A stretch of 63,717 nucleotides of DNA from Desulfobacteraceae bacterium. GTDB lineage: Bacteria; Desulfobacterota; Desulfobacteria; Desulfobacterales; Desulfococcaceae. The stretch covers positions 1 through 63,717 of the forward strand of contig JAABRU010000013.1 in the NCBI GenBank assembly GCA_011390755.1, given 5' to 3'. Below are positions 36,549 to 45,240 of the stretch, in pieces. Made by a program: the position numbers and the translations under genes. The notes beneath the pieces are model-generated. The model did no database searches. It worked only from the letters and a program-made list of their open reading frames with translations, and was not told the DNA's origin. Position 1 is the stretch's first letter; the number at the start of each line of letters is the position of its first letter.

Positions 36549-36977
36549 TTAAATATCTGACTGCCGCCATTCTTCGATTTTTTTCTTTATATCATCCCGT
36601 ATCATCCGCAGCTGCGCCAGTTTTTCCTCTTTGCTTCCCGCAAGTGCTTCGGGATCGGGAAAAGGCCAGTGCAGTCGCTGACTGATTCCCGGAAAAATCG
36701 GACATTTTTCTTCTGAAGCATCGTCACAGACCGTAATAACATAATCAAAAAGGCATCCGTTTTTAAAAAGATCAAAAACACTCTGCGTGGATTTCCGGCT
36801 CAGATCAATGCCGCGTTCTTTCATGACCTCAGCCACCAGCGGGTTAACAACTGTGGGTTCCAGACCGGCACTTTCCACCTGAAAATCTTCTCCTGCGACT
36901 TCTTTGAGAAAAGCCTCTGCCATCTGGCTTCTGCCGCTGTTATGGACACATATAAACAAGACTCTTTTTTTTTCCAT
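36549..36977 (-). CDS. arsC: Thioredoxin-type arsenate reductase (low-Mr phosphatase fold)
   Basis: The 142-residue protein has the P-loop VCVHNSGRSQMAE-like motif near the N-terminus (seen as ICVHNSGRSQ), a resolving Cys in ITVCDDASEEKC and the general-acid segment PFPDPEAL. It reduces arsenate, with electrons from thioredoxin, or acts as a tyrosine phosphatase. Being 18 bp after phoU and on the pst strand fits arsenate tolerance, since Pst imports arsenate as a phosphate mimic. The Cys83/Cys90-type relay is consistent with the ArsC class. No efflux pump gene is beside it. Confidence 0.9.
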   Translation of the reverse strand: MEKKRVLFICVHNSGRSQMAEAFLKEVAGEDFQVESAGLEPTVVNPLVAEVMKERGIDLSRKSTQSVFDLFKNGCLFDYVITVCDDASEEKCPIFPGISQRLHWPFPDPEALAGSKEEKLAQLRMIRDDIKKKIEEWRQSDI

Positions 36978-36995
36978 TGCACATTTCCTGTTTTT

Positions 36996-37655
36996 TTAAT
37001 ATGAGCGGTGTCGGACAATTTCCCCTTCGATCAGATAAATCACCTCTTCGGCAATATTGGTGGCATGATCGGCAATCCGTTCCAGATGACGGGACATCCA
37101 GTAGATATTGATGAGATATTCATTGCACTCGGGTTTTATTTTAATATCGTCCACCATTTTCTGATACATAATTCTGTCAATCTGATCGATTTCATCATCG
37201 GTGATGAGCACCTTAAAGGCCGTATCCACATCCATTCTGATGAGGGAATCCAGACTGTTTTTCAGCATGGACTGGCATTTTTCCAGCATTTCAGAATAAT
37301 CATAGACCATATTGCAGCCGTTTTTTTTCTGAATAGCCCGTTTCACGCGGCGGGCAATATTGGAGGTTTCATCCGCGATCCGTTCCAGATCATTATTGAT
37401 TTTAACCGTGATAATCAGAAAGCGCAGATCAATGGCAACGGGCTGGTGCAGTGCCAGTATTTTCAGACATTCCTCTTCAATTTCCACTTCTTCCTGATCA
37501 ATTTCATAATCGGTCCGGATAATGCGTTCGGCATCATACAGACTCTGCGTTTCAACAGCCTTCACGGTCTGCTGCAGACGTTCTTCCACCTTTGCACCCA
37601 AAGCCAGCACCCTTTTTTTGATTTTATCCAGCTCTCTGTCCAAATGTTTTGACAT
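36996..37655 (-). CDS. phoU: Phosphate-specific transport regulator PhoU
   Basis: PhoU (219 residues) is a helical peripheral protein that tunes the Pst transporter and the PhoR kinase. Two PhoU repeats are visible, with metal-binding signatures IKINNDLERIADETSNIARR-type (seen across about residues 85-105) and SRHLERIADHATNIAEE near the end. GAGGA precedes the ATG. It lies between pstB and arsC in a pst operon of standard order. A second PhoU domain in the window is fused to a kinase at 31852-33486, so phosphate status may be read by both proteins. Confidence 0.95.
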   Translation of the reverse strand: MSKHLDRELDKIKKRVLALGAKVEERLQQTVKAVETQSLYDAERIIRTDYEIDQEEVEIEEECLKILALHQPVAIDLRFLIITVKINNDLERIADETSNIARRVKRAIQKKNGCNMVYDYSEMLEKCQSMLKNSLDSLIRMDVDTAFKVLITDDEIDQIDRIMYQKMVDDIKIKPECNEYLINIYWMSRHLERIADHATNIAEEVIYLIEGEIVRHRSY

Positions 37656-37720
37656 ATCTTCTGTCCTCTTCTGTTTTCATATTTCTGCAAAGGCTCTTAC
37701 GGGAATCAGCAGCGGATACA

Positions 37721-38509
37721 TTAACCGAAACGGCCGGTAATATAATCTTCGGTCTGTCTCAGTTTGGGCCGGGTGAAAATAGTGTCGGTTTCCCCCTCTT
37801 CTATCAGTTTTCCCATATAGAAAAAGGCGGTTCTGTCAGAAACACGGGCGGCCTGCTGCATACTGTGGGTGACAATAATAATGGTATAATTTTTCTTTAA
37901 GCGGTGTATCAGCTCCTCAATTTTCTGTGTGGCGATGGGATCAAGAGCCGAAGCCGGTTCATCCATCAGCAGCACATCCGGCTCCACCGCCAAAGCCCGT
38001 GCAATGCACAGACGCTGCTGCTGTCCGCCGGAAAGCCCCAGAGCAGAATCATCCAGGCGGTCTTTGACTTCTTCCCACAGGGCTGCTTTTTCCAGACTTT
38101 CTTCCACTCTTTCCCGGATAAATGATTTGTTTTTTATGCCGTTGACCCGCAGACCGTATGCCACATTTTCCGATACGGATTTGGGAAAAGGATTGGGTTT
38201 CTGAAATACCATACCGACCCGGCGGCGCAGCATTACCACATCCAGAGAAGGATCATAAATATTTTCCCCATCCAGCAGCACTTTTCCTTTTACCCGGCTG
38301 ATGGGAATCAGATCATTCATACGGTTCAGGCAGCGCAGATAGGTACTTTTCCCACAGCCGGAAGGCCCGATAAGCGCCGTAACCTGCCGGGATTCAAAAT
38401 TCAGAGAAATATCATGCAGGGCCTGAAAATCTCCGTAAAAGAAATCCAGATTTTCGGATTTCATTTTAAAGCCGTTTTTTTTGCTTTTGTCTTTCACTTT
38501 TTCGTTCAT
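37721..38509 (-). CDS. pstB: Phosphate ABC transporter ATP-binding protein
   Basis: PstB (262 residues) is the ATPase of the high-affinity phosphate importer. The Walker [11 protein letters not shown]-loop [10 protein letters not shown], signature LSGGQQQRL, Walker [14 protein letters not shown] and H-loop VTHSMQQA are all present. The family-specific [12 protein letters not shown] follows Walker A. The first 15 residues are a charged extension. It lies after pstA with a 97-bp gap and before phoU. AAGG precedes the ATG used; an ATG at 38464 (MKSENL) is an alternative. Confidence 0.97.
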   Translation of the reverse strand: MNEKVKDKSKKNGFKMKSENLDFFYGDFQALHDISLNFESRQVTALIGPSGCGKSTYLRCLNRMNDLIPISRVKGKVLLDGENIYDPSLDVVMLRRRVGMVFQKPNPFPKSVSENVAYGLRVNGIKNKSFIRERVEESLEKAALWEEVKDRLDDSALGLSGGQQQRLCIARALAVEPDVLLMDEPASALDPIATQKIEELIHRLKKNYTIIIVTHSMQQAARVSDRTAFFYMGKLIEEGETDTIFTRPKLRQTEDYITGRFG

Positions 38510-38606
38510 ATATCAAACCTTATCATTCAGAGGAATTTTTTCACCCGCCACTCATCACCCAGCCCATCACTCATGACCCGTCACCCGCAGCACCCCCTGA
38601 TTCATG

Positions 38607-39596
38607 TTATTTGAGTTTTCTTCTTAAGCGGCTCCGCCAGATAATGGCCACAAGATTCATCCCCAAAACCAGCGATATAAGCACCAGGGACGTTCCGTAC
38701 TGCAAAGGCCGGGTGGCCTCAATATTGGTTCCGGCTGTTGCCAGCACATAAATATGATACGGAAGGGCCATGATTTCACTGAAAACAGAAGAAGGCAGAT
38801 CAGGGGTAAAAAATACGGCCGCGGTAAACATAATGGGAGCGGTTTCCCCGGCGGCCCGGCTCAGCCCCAGAATGCCGCCCGTAAGAATTCCCGGCATGGC
38901 AGCAGGAAGAACAACCCGGTAAATGGTCTGCCATTTGCTGGCCCCCAGACCCAAAGATGCCTCCCGGTATGTATTGGGAACAGACTTCAGGGCTTCTTCA
39001 GTGGAACCGATGATGACGGGAAGGGTCAGCGCGCCCAGAGTCAGTGCACCGGCCGCCAGACTGACACCCATTTTCAGAAAGGTGACAAAAAAAGCCAGAC
39101 CGAAAAGACCGAAAACCACCGAGGGAACGCCCGCCAGATTATTGATCCCCAGGCGGATAATCCGCAGCATTTTTCCGGGCCGGGCATATTCATTGAGATG
39201 GACAGCCGAAGCCACACCGATAGGCATGGCCACCAGAATGCCCCCCAGACTCATGAGAACAGTTCCCACAATGCAGGGCAGAATTCCCCCTTTGGTCATG
39301 GACTCTCTGGGAACATCCGTAAGAAATTCCCATGTAATTGCGGAGATACCGTTTTTCAGCATAAAAAAAACAATAATCAGCAAAGCCAATCCGTTCACCA
39401 GAGCCGCGCAGCGGAAAAGGCCGAAAAGAAATTTCTGTGTAAACCGCCTGCGCGACTGCAGTTTTTTTACGGCTTTCTGTATCTCTGTTTCACTGTCCGC
39501 ACATTCTGTTTTCATCACTTTTATTCCGGTCTGATTCGGATCCTTTTCCCCGGTTTCAGATCTGTCATCCGGAAATCCGTTTTTTGTTATTTCCAT
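38607..39596 (-). CDS. pstA: Phosphate ABC transporter permease PstA
   Basis: PstA (329 residues) is one of the two membrane subunits of the phosphate importer. It has about six membrane segments after a hydrophilic N-terminal tail of about 50 residues that is longer than in most PstA proteins. The EAA-like coupling motif EASLGLGASKWQTIYRVVLP is present. ATG 39596 follows GGAG at a good distance; an ATG at 39614 overlaps the pstC stop (TAATG) and adds six residues, so translation is probably coupled either way. Confidence 0.93.
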   Translation of the reverse strand: MEITKNGFPDDRSETGEKDPNQTGIKVMKTECADSETEIQKAVKKLQSRRRFTQKFLFGLFRCAALVNGLALLIIVFFMLKNGISAITWEFLTDVPRESMTKGGILPCIVGTVLMSLGGILVAMPIGVASAVHLNEYARPGKMLRIIRLGINNLAGVPSVVFGLFGLAFFVTFLKMGVSLAAGALTLGALTLPVIIGSTEEALKSVPNTYREASLGLGASKWQTIYRVVLPAAMPGILTGGILGLSRAAGETAPIMFTAAVFFTPDLPSSVFSEIMALPYHIYVLATAGTNIEATRPLQYGTSLVLISLVLGMNLVAIIWRSRLRRKLK

Positions 39597-39613
39597 TTTA
39601 TCTCCATCCATCA

Positions 39614-40507
39614 TTATAAGGAAGCCTCGCCGACCTGCCGGTATTTGTGAGAAATAAAATCTGCCACAATATTAAAAAGCAGTGTAAACAGAAAAAGAAC
39701 AATACCGGTGGCAAATAATGCATAATAATGATCACCCCGGAAAGGGGCCTCTGCCATTTCCGCCGCAATACTGGCCGGCAGGGGCCGCACCGGATCAAAA
39801 AGGGAACCGGGAATCATGGCTGCTCCTCCGGCCACCATCAGCACCACCATGGTTTCACCAATGGCCCTGGACATCCCCAGGATAACAGCCGTGCTGATAC
39901 CGGATACGGACGCGGGCAGAATCACCCGGATGATGGTTTCCCAGTGGGTTGCCCCCAAAGCCAGAGAACCTTCTTTTAATCCGGTGGGCACGCTGTAAAC
40001 AGCATCTTCGGACAGGCTGCAGATGGTGGGAATGGACATAAAAGCCAGCATCAGGGCCGCATTAAAAAGATTGAGACCGGTGGCAAGCCCGAAGGTCTTT
40101 TGCAGAAAGGGTGCCACAATTACCATTCCGAAAAATCCGATGACCACCGAAGGCAGGGCCGCCAGCAGTTCCACCACCGGTTTGACAATTTCCGCCACCC
40201 TGGGAGAAGCCAGCTCCGCCAGATAAATGGCCGTCATCACTCCCAGGGGAATGGCAATCACCGAAGAAAGCAGTGTTACATACAGAGATGCCAGAATCAG
40301 GGGAAAAATGCCGAAATCCGGGGGATCGGATGTGGGATACCAGTATTTCCCCAAAAGAAAATCATTGGGGGACACGATTTTGAAAAGCGGTATTCCTTCC
40401 ATGAAAAGAAAGATCATAATCATGAAAAGAATTCCCACCGAAGCTGTCGCAATGCAGAAAAAAAGACTCTGCATGGTTTTTGCTTTTGTATGCTGTTTAT
40501 TTGCCAA
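39614..40507 (-). CDS. pstC: Phosphate ABC transporter permease PstC
   Basis: PstC (297 residues) is the partner membrane subunit with six segments, the first at about residues 15-40, and the coupling motif EGSLALGATHWETIIRVILP. The start is placed at TTG 40507 because AAAGGGAG lies upstream. A longer frame to a TTG at 40588 runs into repeat family B copy 4 and would begin within it, so it is rejected; an internal ATG at 40474 is a further option. The TTG and the 538-bp repeat-filled gap upstream may lower its expression relative to pstS. Confidence 0.9.
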   Translation of the reverse strand: MANKQHTKAKTMQSLFFCIATASVGILFMIMIFLFMEGIPLFKIVSPNDFLLGKYWYPTSDPPDFGIFPLILASLYVTLLSSVIAIPLGVMTAIYLAELASPRVAEIVKPVVELLAALPSVVIGFFGMVIVAPFLQKTFGLATGLNLFNAALMLAFMSIPTICSLSEDAVYSVPTGLKEGSLALGATHWETIIRVILPASVSGISTAVILGMSRAIGETMVVLMVAGGAAMIPGSLFDPVRPLPASIAAEMAEAPFRGDHYYALFATGIVLFLFTLLFNIVADFISHKYRQVGEASL

Positions 40508-40576
40508 TGTATTTTTTCTCCCTTTATACACGCGGGGCAGGGGCGGTTTTTTGACCGTCCCTGCATTCTTTACCTG

Positions 40577-40705
40577 GTAGTGGGTCAAATCCGTTGATGA
40601 ATGGAATTTCTCATTGCAGGGGCGTACTGCATACGCCCTTCAGCGGGTTGTCCGGGGACATATGCAATACCCCCTTACAGAAAAATCAACGGATTTGCCC
40701 CACTG
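40577..40705. repeat. Dispersed inverted repeat, family B, copy 4 (inside pst operon)
   Basis: Arms GTAGTGGGTCAAATCCGTTG and CAACGGATTTGCCCCACTG, with TGCATACGCCC and ATGCAATACCCCC pieces inside as in copy 1. It lies in the 538-bp gap between pstS and pstC, with family C copy 2. Confidence 0.8.
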
Positions 40706-40835
40706 TCCCTTACTTCTGCATTCTGCATTTTAGCACACGACCATACTGCTTTTTATATCAAAAAAATCCTTCGTTTCCGGATTTTCAGCAGAGGCGCACG
40801 GCAGTGCGTCTCAGCGCTGTTACCAGGAAGGGATT

Positions 40836-40977
40836 CAATGTCATTGACGCAAGACTCCCCTTCCTGAGGGAGGGCAGGGGAGGGTGAAAAGGGGCTTTCA
40901 TTACAGTCCCCTGCTGCCCCCTCCCCTGACCCCTCCCGCCGGGGGAGGGGAATATTCTGCTTACGTCAATGACATTG
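40836..40977. repeat. Dispersed inverted repeat, family C, copy 2 (inside pst operon)
   Basis: Outer arms CAATGTCATTGACGCAAGAC and TTACGTCAATGACATTG; inner GC-rich CTCCCGCCGGGGGAGGGG hairpin. It is close to identical with copy 3 at 42092, so a segment was likely copied around pstS. Confidence 0.85.
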
Positions 40978-41045
40978 GGAAGGGATTGTCAAAAAAACAG
41001 TGGGGTCATGTACTGCATTCCGCATTCCGGATTCTCAGTTCACCC

Positions 41046-41867
41046 TTAGTACAGCGGCACATATCCGGTTTTTTCCACATATTTCTGCCCTTTTTCCGGA
41101 TGCATCATATAATTCATGAATTTTGCAGCATCACCCGTGGGCCAGCCCCTGGTAAACATGTACAGTGCTCTGGAAACGGGGAATGCCCCGTTTAAAGTGG
41201 TTTCCTTGGTTCCCTGAACACCGTCAACGGTCAGTCCTTTGACTTCGGCATTCAGATAACCGATTCCAATATAACCGACGGCATTTTTGTTCTGTGCCAC
41301 ACCGGTAACAACCGCACCGTTGGAAGCCTGCAGCAGCGCGCCGGGGAAAACCCTTTCTTTTTTCATGACTTTTTCTTCCCACACTTCATATGTTCCGGAA
41401 GAGGTGTCGCGGGAAATCACCGTAATTTTCATATCCGGGCCGCCCACATCTTTCCAGTTATTGATTTTCCCCATATAAATATCTTTCAGCTGATCCATGC
41501 TCAGGTTGCTCACACTGTTGGAAGGATGAACCACCGGGATAATACAGTCATAGGCCACGCCGAAAGGAACCGGGTAGGCTCCTCTTTCCAAAGCCAGTTT
41601 CACCTCTTTGCCTTTGATAAAACGGGAAGAGTTCCCAATATCCGTAGTGCCGTCAATAATGGCCTTAATGCCGTTACCGGAACCGCCGCCGGAAATGGAA
41701 ATCTTCACATCCGGATTTTCTTTCATGTAGGCCTCGGCCACTTCCTGGGCAATAGGCAGAACCGTAGTGGAACCTTTCATGACAATTTCACCCGCCAGAA
41801 GCAGGTTGGGACCCAGAATCATTGCCAGGGCCAGCATAACAGTTACCATCATGTTTCTTTTTTTCAT
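41046..41867 (-). CDS. pstS: Phosphate ABC transporter substrate-binding protein PstS
   Basis: PstS (273 residues) is the periplasmic phosphate-binding protein. A signal peptide ends near residue 25 (LLLAGEIV). Phosphate-binding loops MKGSTTVLP, SISGGGSGNG and SRDTSSGTYE carry the usual Ser/Thr/Gly ligands. GGAGG precedes the ATG. It is first in the operon with pstCAB-phoU-arsC and has a Pho-box-like array in its promoter. The downstream gap contains two strong hairpin repeats, expected to raise PstS over the membrane subunits by stabilising or ending the upstream message. Confidence 0.96.
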   Translation of the reverse strand: MKKRNMMVTVMLALAMILGPNLLLAGEIVMKGSTTVLPIAQEVAEAYMKENPDVKISISGGGSGNGIKAIIDGTTDIGNSSRFIKGKEVKLALERGAYPVPFGVAYDCIIPVVHPSNSVSNLSMDQLKDIYMGKINNWKDVGGPDMKITVISRDTSSGTYEVWEEKVMKKERVFPGALLQASNGAVVTGVAQNKNAVGYIGIGYLNAEVKGLTVDGVQGTKETTLNGAFPVSRALYMFTRGWPTGDAAKFMNYMMHPEKGQKYVEKTGYVPLY

Positions 41868-41947
41868 CTCTTTTTTTCCTCCGTTTTGTTTTGAATTTCA
41901 AAAATATAAATAAATATACAACACACCTTTCCAAAGTGCTTGAAGGC

Positions 41948-41992
41948 AATATAGCACCCCATTGTTAGAATTGTGTTAGGATTGTGTTAGAA
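41948..41992 (-). promoter_or_regulatory. Pho-box-like direct repeats with -10 element for pstS
   Basis: Read on the minus strand, CTAACA occurs three times at exact 11-bp spacing (41985-41990, 41974-41979 and 41963-41968 on the plus coordinates). TATATT follows at 41948-41953. PhoB-type regulators bind 11-bp direct repeats in place of a -35 box, so this is a good candidate operator. Confidence 0.65.
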
Positions 41993-42091
41993 GTTAATGA
42001 AAACCGGAACAGGGAAGGATATGGGAGGATTTGCAGGATAGCCGAAAGTTGCCGGAACGGAAAATCAGCAGGTTATTTTATAGGTGCAGAT

Positions 42092-42225
42092 CAATGTCAT
42101 TGACGTAAGACTCCCCTCCCTGAGGGAGGGTGAAAAGGGGCTTTCATCACAGTCCCCTGCTTCCCCCTCCCCTGACCCCTCCCGCCGGGGGAGGGGAATA
42201 TTCTGCTTACGTCAATGATATTGAG
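42092..42225. repeat. Dispersed inverted repeat, family C, copy 3
   Basis: Outer arms CAATGTCATTGACGTAAGAC and TTACGTCAATGATATTG with GC-rich hairpins within. It lies between pstS and the LprI-like gene (gap 41868-42264). Confidence 0.85.
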
Positions 42226-42264
42226 GTGCAGTTGGGTAACACAGGGGCCCTTTAAAAATAGGTT

Positions 42265-43005
42265 TTAATCTCCCATTTCAAACAGGGCAAGGTAAGAATG
42301 CAGTTCTGAAACCCGGTTCCGGATAATTTCCATGCGATCTTCAGCACGCATGGGGCGGTACATGCTTCCGTCAAAATTTTTATACAGCTCGTCAATCTGT
42401 CTGAATTCCAGATCCCGGTATCTGATCCAGGCCCGCTGGGATTCCTGCAAAGCCTTCCGGCCCTCCGCATTCAGGCGTTTTCGGAGCTCCTGATAGACAC
42501 GGTTGAGTTCCGCATCCCATTTTTCTGTGATGCTGTAGATGCAGTTGAGGATGTTGGCCGTGGAAGGTTCCGCATCCACACATGCGTTGAGTTCCGTATC
42601 CAGAGGATGTTCATCCGCTGCAATTTCCTGGGCAGAACTGCCGCCTTCCCCGGGTTCGGGCAGAAATTCCGGCACATCCGCAACAGAAAGTTTCAGCAGC
42701 ATCGCCAGATTCTGCCATTTTCCGTCCTGCAGTATATAGGTATAGGCCAGATCAAGTTCTTCCCCGTTTACACAGACCTGATAAAAGGAACCCGACTGGT
42801 TTTTCACCTCAGTTTTCTTCACAGTGCGGGATGTCCACACCGTATCACCGCAGGGAGCGCAGAACAGCCGGATTTCACTGCCGGTTTTAATCATCTGTGC
42901 GGCTTTATCCGCTTTTTCTTTTTCCACCCATGCCGCCTGATCCGCGTGGGAAAAACAGGGGAAGACAAAACAGATGATAGCAGTCATTATCAGTTTTTTG
43001 CACAT
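42265..43005 (-). CDS. Exported LprI-like (DUF1311) protein
   Basis: The 246-residue protein has a signal peptide ending FSHA near residue 21. The N-terminal half (about 22-130) is of no clear family and contains a C-x2-C pair. The C-terminal part (about 150-235) matches the LprI/DUF1311 helical module with paired Cys (ACVDAEPS and LNCIYS) and QRAWIRYRDLEF. LprI proteins inhibit lysozyme. AAAGGAGAAAA precedes ATG 43005; the longer frame to 43074 is rejected. It is a single gene on the minus strand. Confidence 0.85.
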   Translation of the reverse strand: MCKKLIMTAIICFVFPCFSHADQAAWVEKEKADKAAQMIKTGSEIRLFCAPCGDTVWTSRTVKKTEVKNQSGSFYQVCVNGEELDLAYTYILQDGKWQNLAMLLKLSVADVPEFLPEPGEGGSSAQEIAADEHPLDTELNACVDAEPSTANILNCIYSITEKWDAELNRVYQELRKRLNAEGRKALQESQRAWIRYRDLEFRQIDELYKNFDGSMYRPMRAEDRMEIIRNRVSELHSYLALFEMGD

Positions 43006-43047
43006 ATTTTTCTCCTTTCCGAAAAGGTACGGATTCATCCCGTTTTT

Positions 43048-43097
43048 TATAAACGGCCATGAGCAGTGACTCACAGCAAAGCATGAAAGTAGGGTGG
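43048..43097. repeat. Dispersed repeat, family G, copy 2
   Basis: TATAAACGGCCATGAGCAGT, then GACTCACAGCAAAGCATGAA and AGTAGGGTG. It matches 36122 and 63669. The rest of the gap 43006-43417 holds element D2. Confidence 0.65.
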
Positions 43098-43286
43098 GTG
43101 AAAGACTTTCAGATAAATTTATAGCAGAATTCTGCCATATTGAAAAGCATATTGAACAGTCTGCTTTACTTTATCCTCCCGGAATGATATTTTGCATTCA
43201 TTCCGGAATAAAAACCGGCGGATGAATAATGAATAATAAATATTTACAGTCACTGGGAATACAGGATTTTTATATCTTTAACAACA

Positions 43287-43389
43287 TAGGACTTACGCAG
43301 TTGAAATATAATCTGCTGTTTTTATTGACTGTCAATTTTTAAGACATACAATAAATTCAAACAGTTAAAATTCAACTGTGTAACTCCTG
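43287..43389. mobile_element. Miniature transposable element, family D, copy 2
   Basis: The 103-bp sequence is the reverse complement of 35437-35539 with few differences. The left end TAGGACTTACGCAGTTGAA is intact and the right end has two changes (ACTGTGTAACTCCTG). It is flanked by CAACA (43282-43286 and 43390-43394), a 5-bp target duplication. It ends 28 bp before hslO. Confidence 0.9.
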
Positions 43390-43417
43390 CAACATACAGG
43401 GGAAAACTGAAAATACA

Positions 43418-44320
43418 ATGATGAACACCGGGGAAGACAGTTTTACAGATTATCTGGTAAGGGTTATCAGCCGGGAAGGCAGCATACGGGGCCTGGCCTG
43501 CGTGACCACCGCACTGACACAGGAAGCCTGCCGCCTGCACAATACCCTGCCCACAGCAGGGGTGGCCCTTGGCCGGGCACTGACCGGCGGTGCGCTGATG
43601 GGAGCATTGCTGAAAAGCGGGCAGAGAGTTGCATTAAAGTTTGAAGGCAGCTGCCCTCTGAAAAAAATTCTGGTGGAAGCCGACAGTAAGGGGGCTGTCC
43701 GGGGGTATGTGGGTGAACCGCAGGCAGATCTGCCTCCGCGGGATGGAAAATTTGATGTGCCCGGGGCCATGGGCCGGGCCGGTTTTCTCACCGTGAACAA
43801 AGATTTGGGCATGAAAGAACCCTACCGCGGCATTGTGCAGCTTTATACCAGCGAAATCGCAGAAGACCTGGCCTGGTATTTTACAGAGTCGGAACAGATC
43901 CCCTCGGCTGTGGGACTGGGAACCCATATTGATCCGGAAAAAGGGGTGCTGGCTTCGGGCGGTTTTCTCATTCAGTCCCTTCCTTCGCAAAAGGAAGGGG
44001 AGAATGAAGAAATGACTGAAAAAATCACGCTTCGGATCCAATCCATGCCTTCGGTAACAGAAACGCTCCGGGACGGCAGCAGCCCGGAAAATCTGCTGGA
44101 AACCATCTTTGCGGAAATTCCCTGCGATGTACTGGAAAAACATTACCTTGCCTTTCAATGCACTTGCAGCAGGGAAAGGATGGAAAGGGCTTTGATTACA
44201 CTGGGAAAAGAAGAAATCCGGGCCATCATTTCCGAGCAGGGCGGAGCGGATTTAAACTGCGAATTCTGCCGCAGATTCTACCGCTTCAATCAGGAAGAAC
44301 TGGAAGGACTTGTTTTGTAA
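43418..44320 (+). CDS. hslO: Redox-regulated chaperone Hsp33
   Basis: Hsp33 (300 residues) is a cytoplasmic holdase switched on by oxidation. The zinc-binding Cys pairs are C-T-C in [11 protein letters not shown] and C-E-F-C in [10 protein letters not shown], the C-x-C plus C-x2-C layout of the family. The core domain (about 10-180) contains [14 protein letters not shown] and RGYVGEP. Start ATG 43418 has GGGGAAA before it. Transposable element D2 ends 28 bp upstream, so the promoter must lie in or beyond that element unless transcription starts within it. A role in oxidative stress fits an anaerobe. Confidence 0.96.
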   Translation: MMNTGEDSFTDYLVRVISREGSIRGLACVTTALTQEACRLHNTLPTAGVALGRALTGGALMGALLKSGQRVALKFEGSCPLKKILVEADSKGAVRGYVGEPQADLPPRDGKFDVPGAMGRAGFLTVNKDLGMKEPYRGIVQLYTSEIAEDLAWYFTESEQIPSAVGLGTHIDPEKGVLASGGFLIQSLPSQKEGENEEMTEKITLRIQSMPSVTETLRDGSSPENLLETIFAEIPCDVLEKHYLAFQCTCSRERMERALITLGKEEIRAIISEQGGADLNCEFCRRFYRFNQEELEGLVL

Positions 44321-44602
44321 GTCTGAGCAGAAACATGGGAACACTCTGTAATCTGAAGATTTCCCCTTGCTCTGCCAGCATTAAAATGACGGATGATCTG
44401 ATTCAGGGGGATATACAGACCTTCAGTAGATCCTCAAAAATGACATCTGTCTGACATTAATTCAGACAAAATCAAATAAATTAAAATGGTTAAAGCGAAT
44501 ACTTTTGTTCAGTAAAAAATGGCGGCTTTATATTTTATCAGCTTCAACTTATTGAAATTACAGATGCCAAGTTTCCAAAATGACATCAGGGTGTCGTTTT
44601 TG

Positions 44603-44744
44603 AGTAGATCGAAACGTTTCCGGAGGAGTGCAAAAATTGTATTTTTGCACGGGGTAACCGGGAGATGCGGCGGTGCAAAAATACAATTTTTGCACTCCGG
44701 GGCAGATGTAAAACCGTATCCGGGGGAAACTTTTCGATCTACTG
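44603..44744. repeat. Dispersed inverted repeat, family A, copy 4
   Basis: Outer arms AGTAGATCGAAACGTTTCC and GGAAACTTTTCGATCTACT pair almost fully. The inner GTGCAAAAATTGTATTTTTG and TGCAAAAATACAATTTTTGC are each self-palindromic. It is the best preserved copy. The 920-bp gap 44321-45240 has no gene. Confidence 0.9.
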
Positions 44745-44773
44745 ACCTTATGAAAACAGTTTTGGGGTTTCCT

Positions 44774-45053
44774 GTAGGTTGGGGTGAGGAACGAACCCCA
44801 ACAAATTAAAAGTGCTGGGGTTCCTCACCCCAACCTACTCCAAAAATATTATCTGAAAACCTGTAGTAAAGACGCACGGCCGTGCGTATTTACAGAAAAA
44901 ATGAAATCTTAAAATATTTTAGATGGACAAATACCCGAACTTTGCCTATATAGACTTTAAGAAAGTGGTTTTGGGCTTTTCTGCAGGTTTGGGTGAGGAA
45001 CGAACCCCGGCAGATTCAGCATGTTGGGGTTCACTGCGTTCATCCCAACCTAC
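44774..45053. repeat. Pair of hairpin repeats, family J
   Basis: Two units, 44774-44838 and about 44983-45053. The first has arms GTAGGTTGGGGTGAGGAACG and GGTTCCTCACCCCAACCTAC, and the second is a degraded form (GCAGGTTTGGGTGAGGAACG and TCATCCCAACCTACC). A small GACGCACGGCCGTGCGT palindrome lies between them near 44874. Confidence 0.75.
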
Positions 45054-45240
45054 CCCGAAACAATTATCTTAAACACGATAGTTTTCAAAAATATTCCTCA
45101 GTCAAATACATACGATTCATCATATCAGGTTTCCAGGTAATAATTTCTGGCAGGGAGGGGATAGTACATAAATACATCCCCGGCAGATAAGGAATCATCA
45201 ATTATTATCCGGAAGACGATAGCATATTCAGGGAGTCTCT

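Noticed and set aside
40508..40588. N-terminal extension of PstC to a TTG at 40588
   Set aside because: The extra codons lie partly within repeat family B and lack a ribosome-binding site; the TTG at 40507 has GGGAG upstream.
43048..43074. Start of the LprI-like gene at 43074
   Set aside because: The extra residues come from repeat family G; the signal peptide and AAAGGAG support 43005.
44519..44809. 96-codon open frame upstream of the AlaRS-like operon
   Set aside because: It runs through repeat families A and J, so it is chance reading of repeats.
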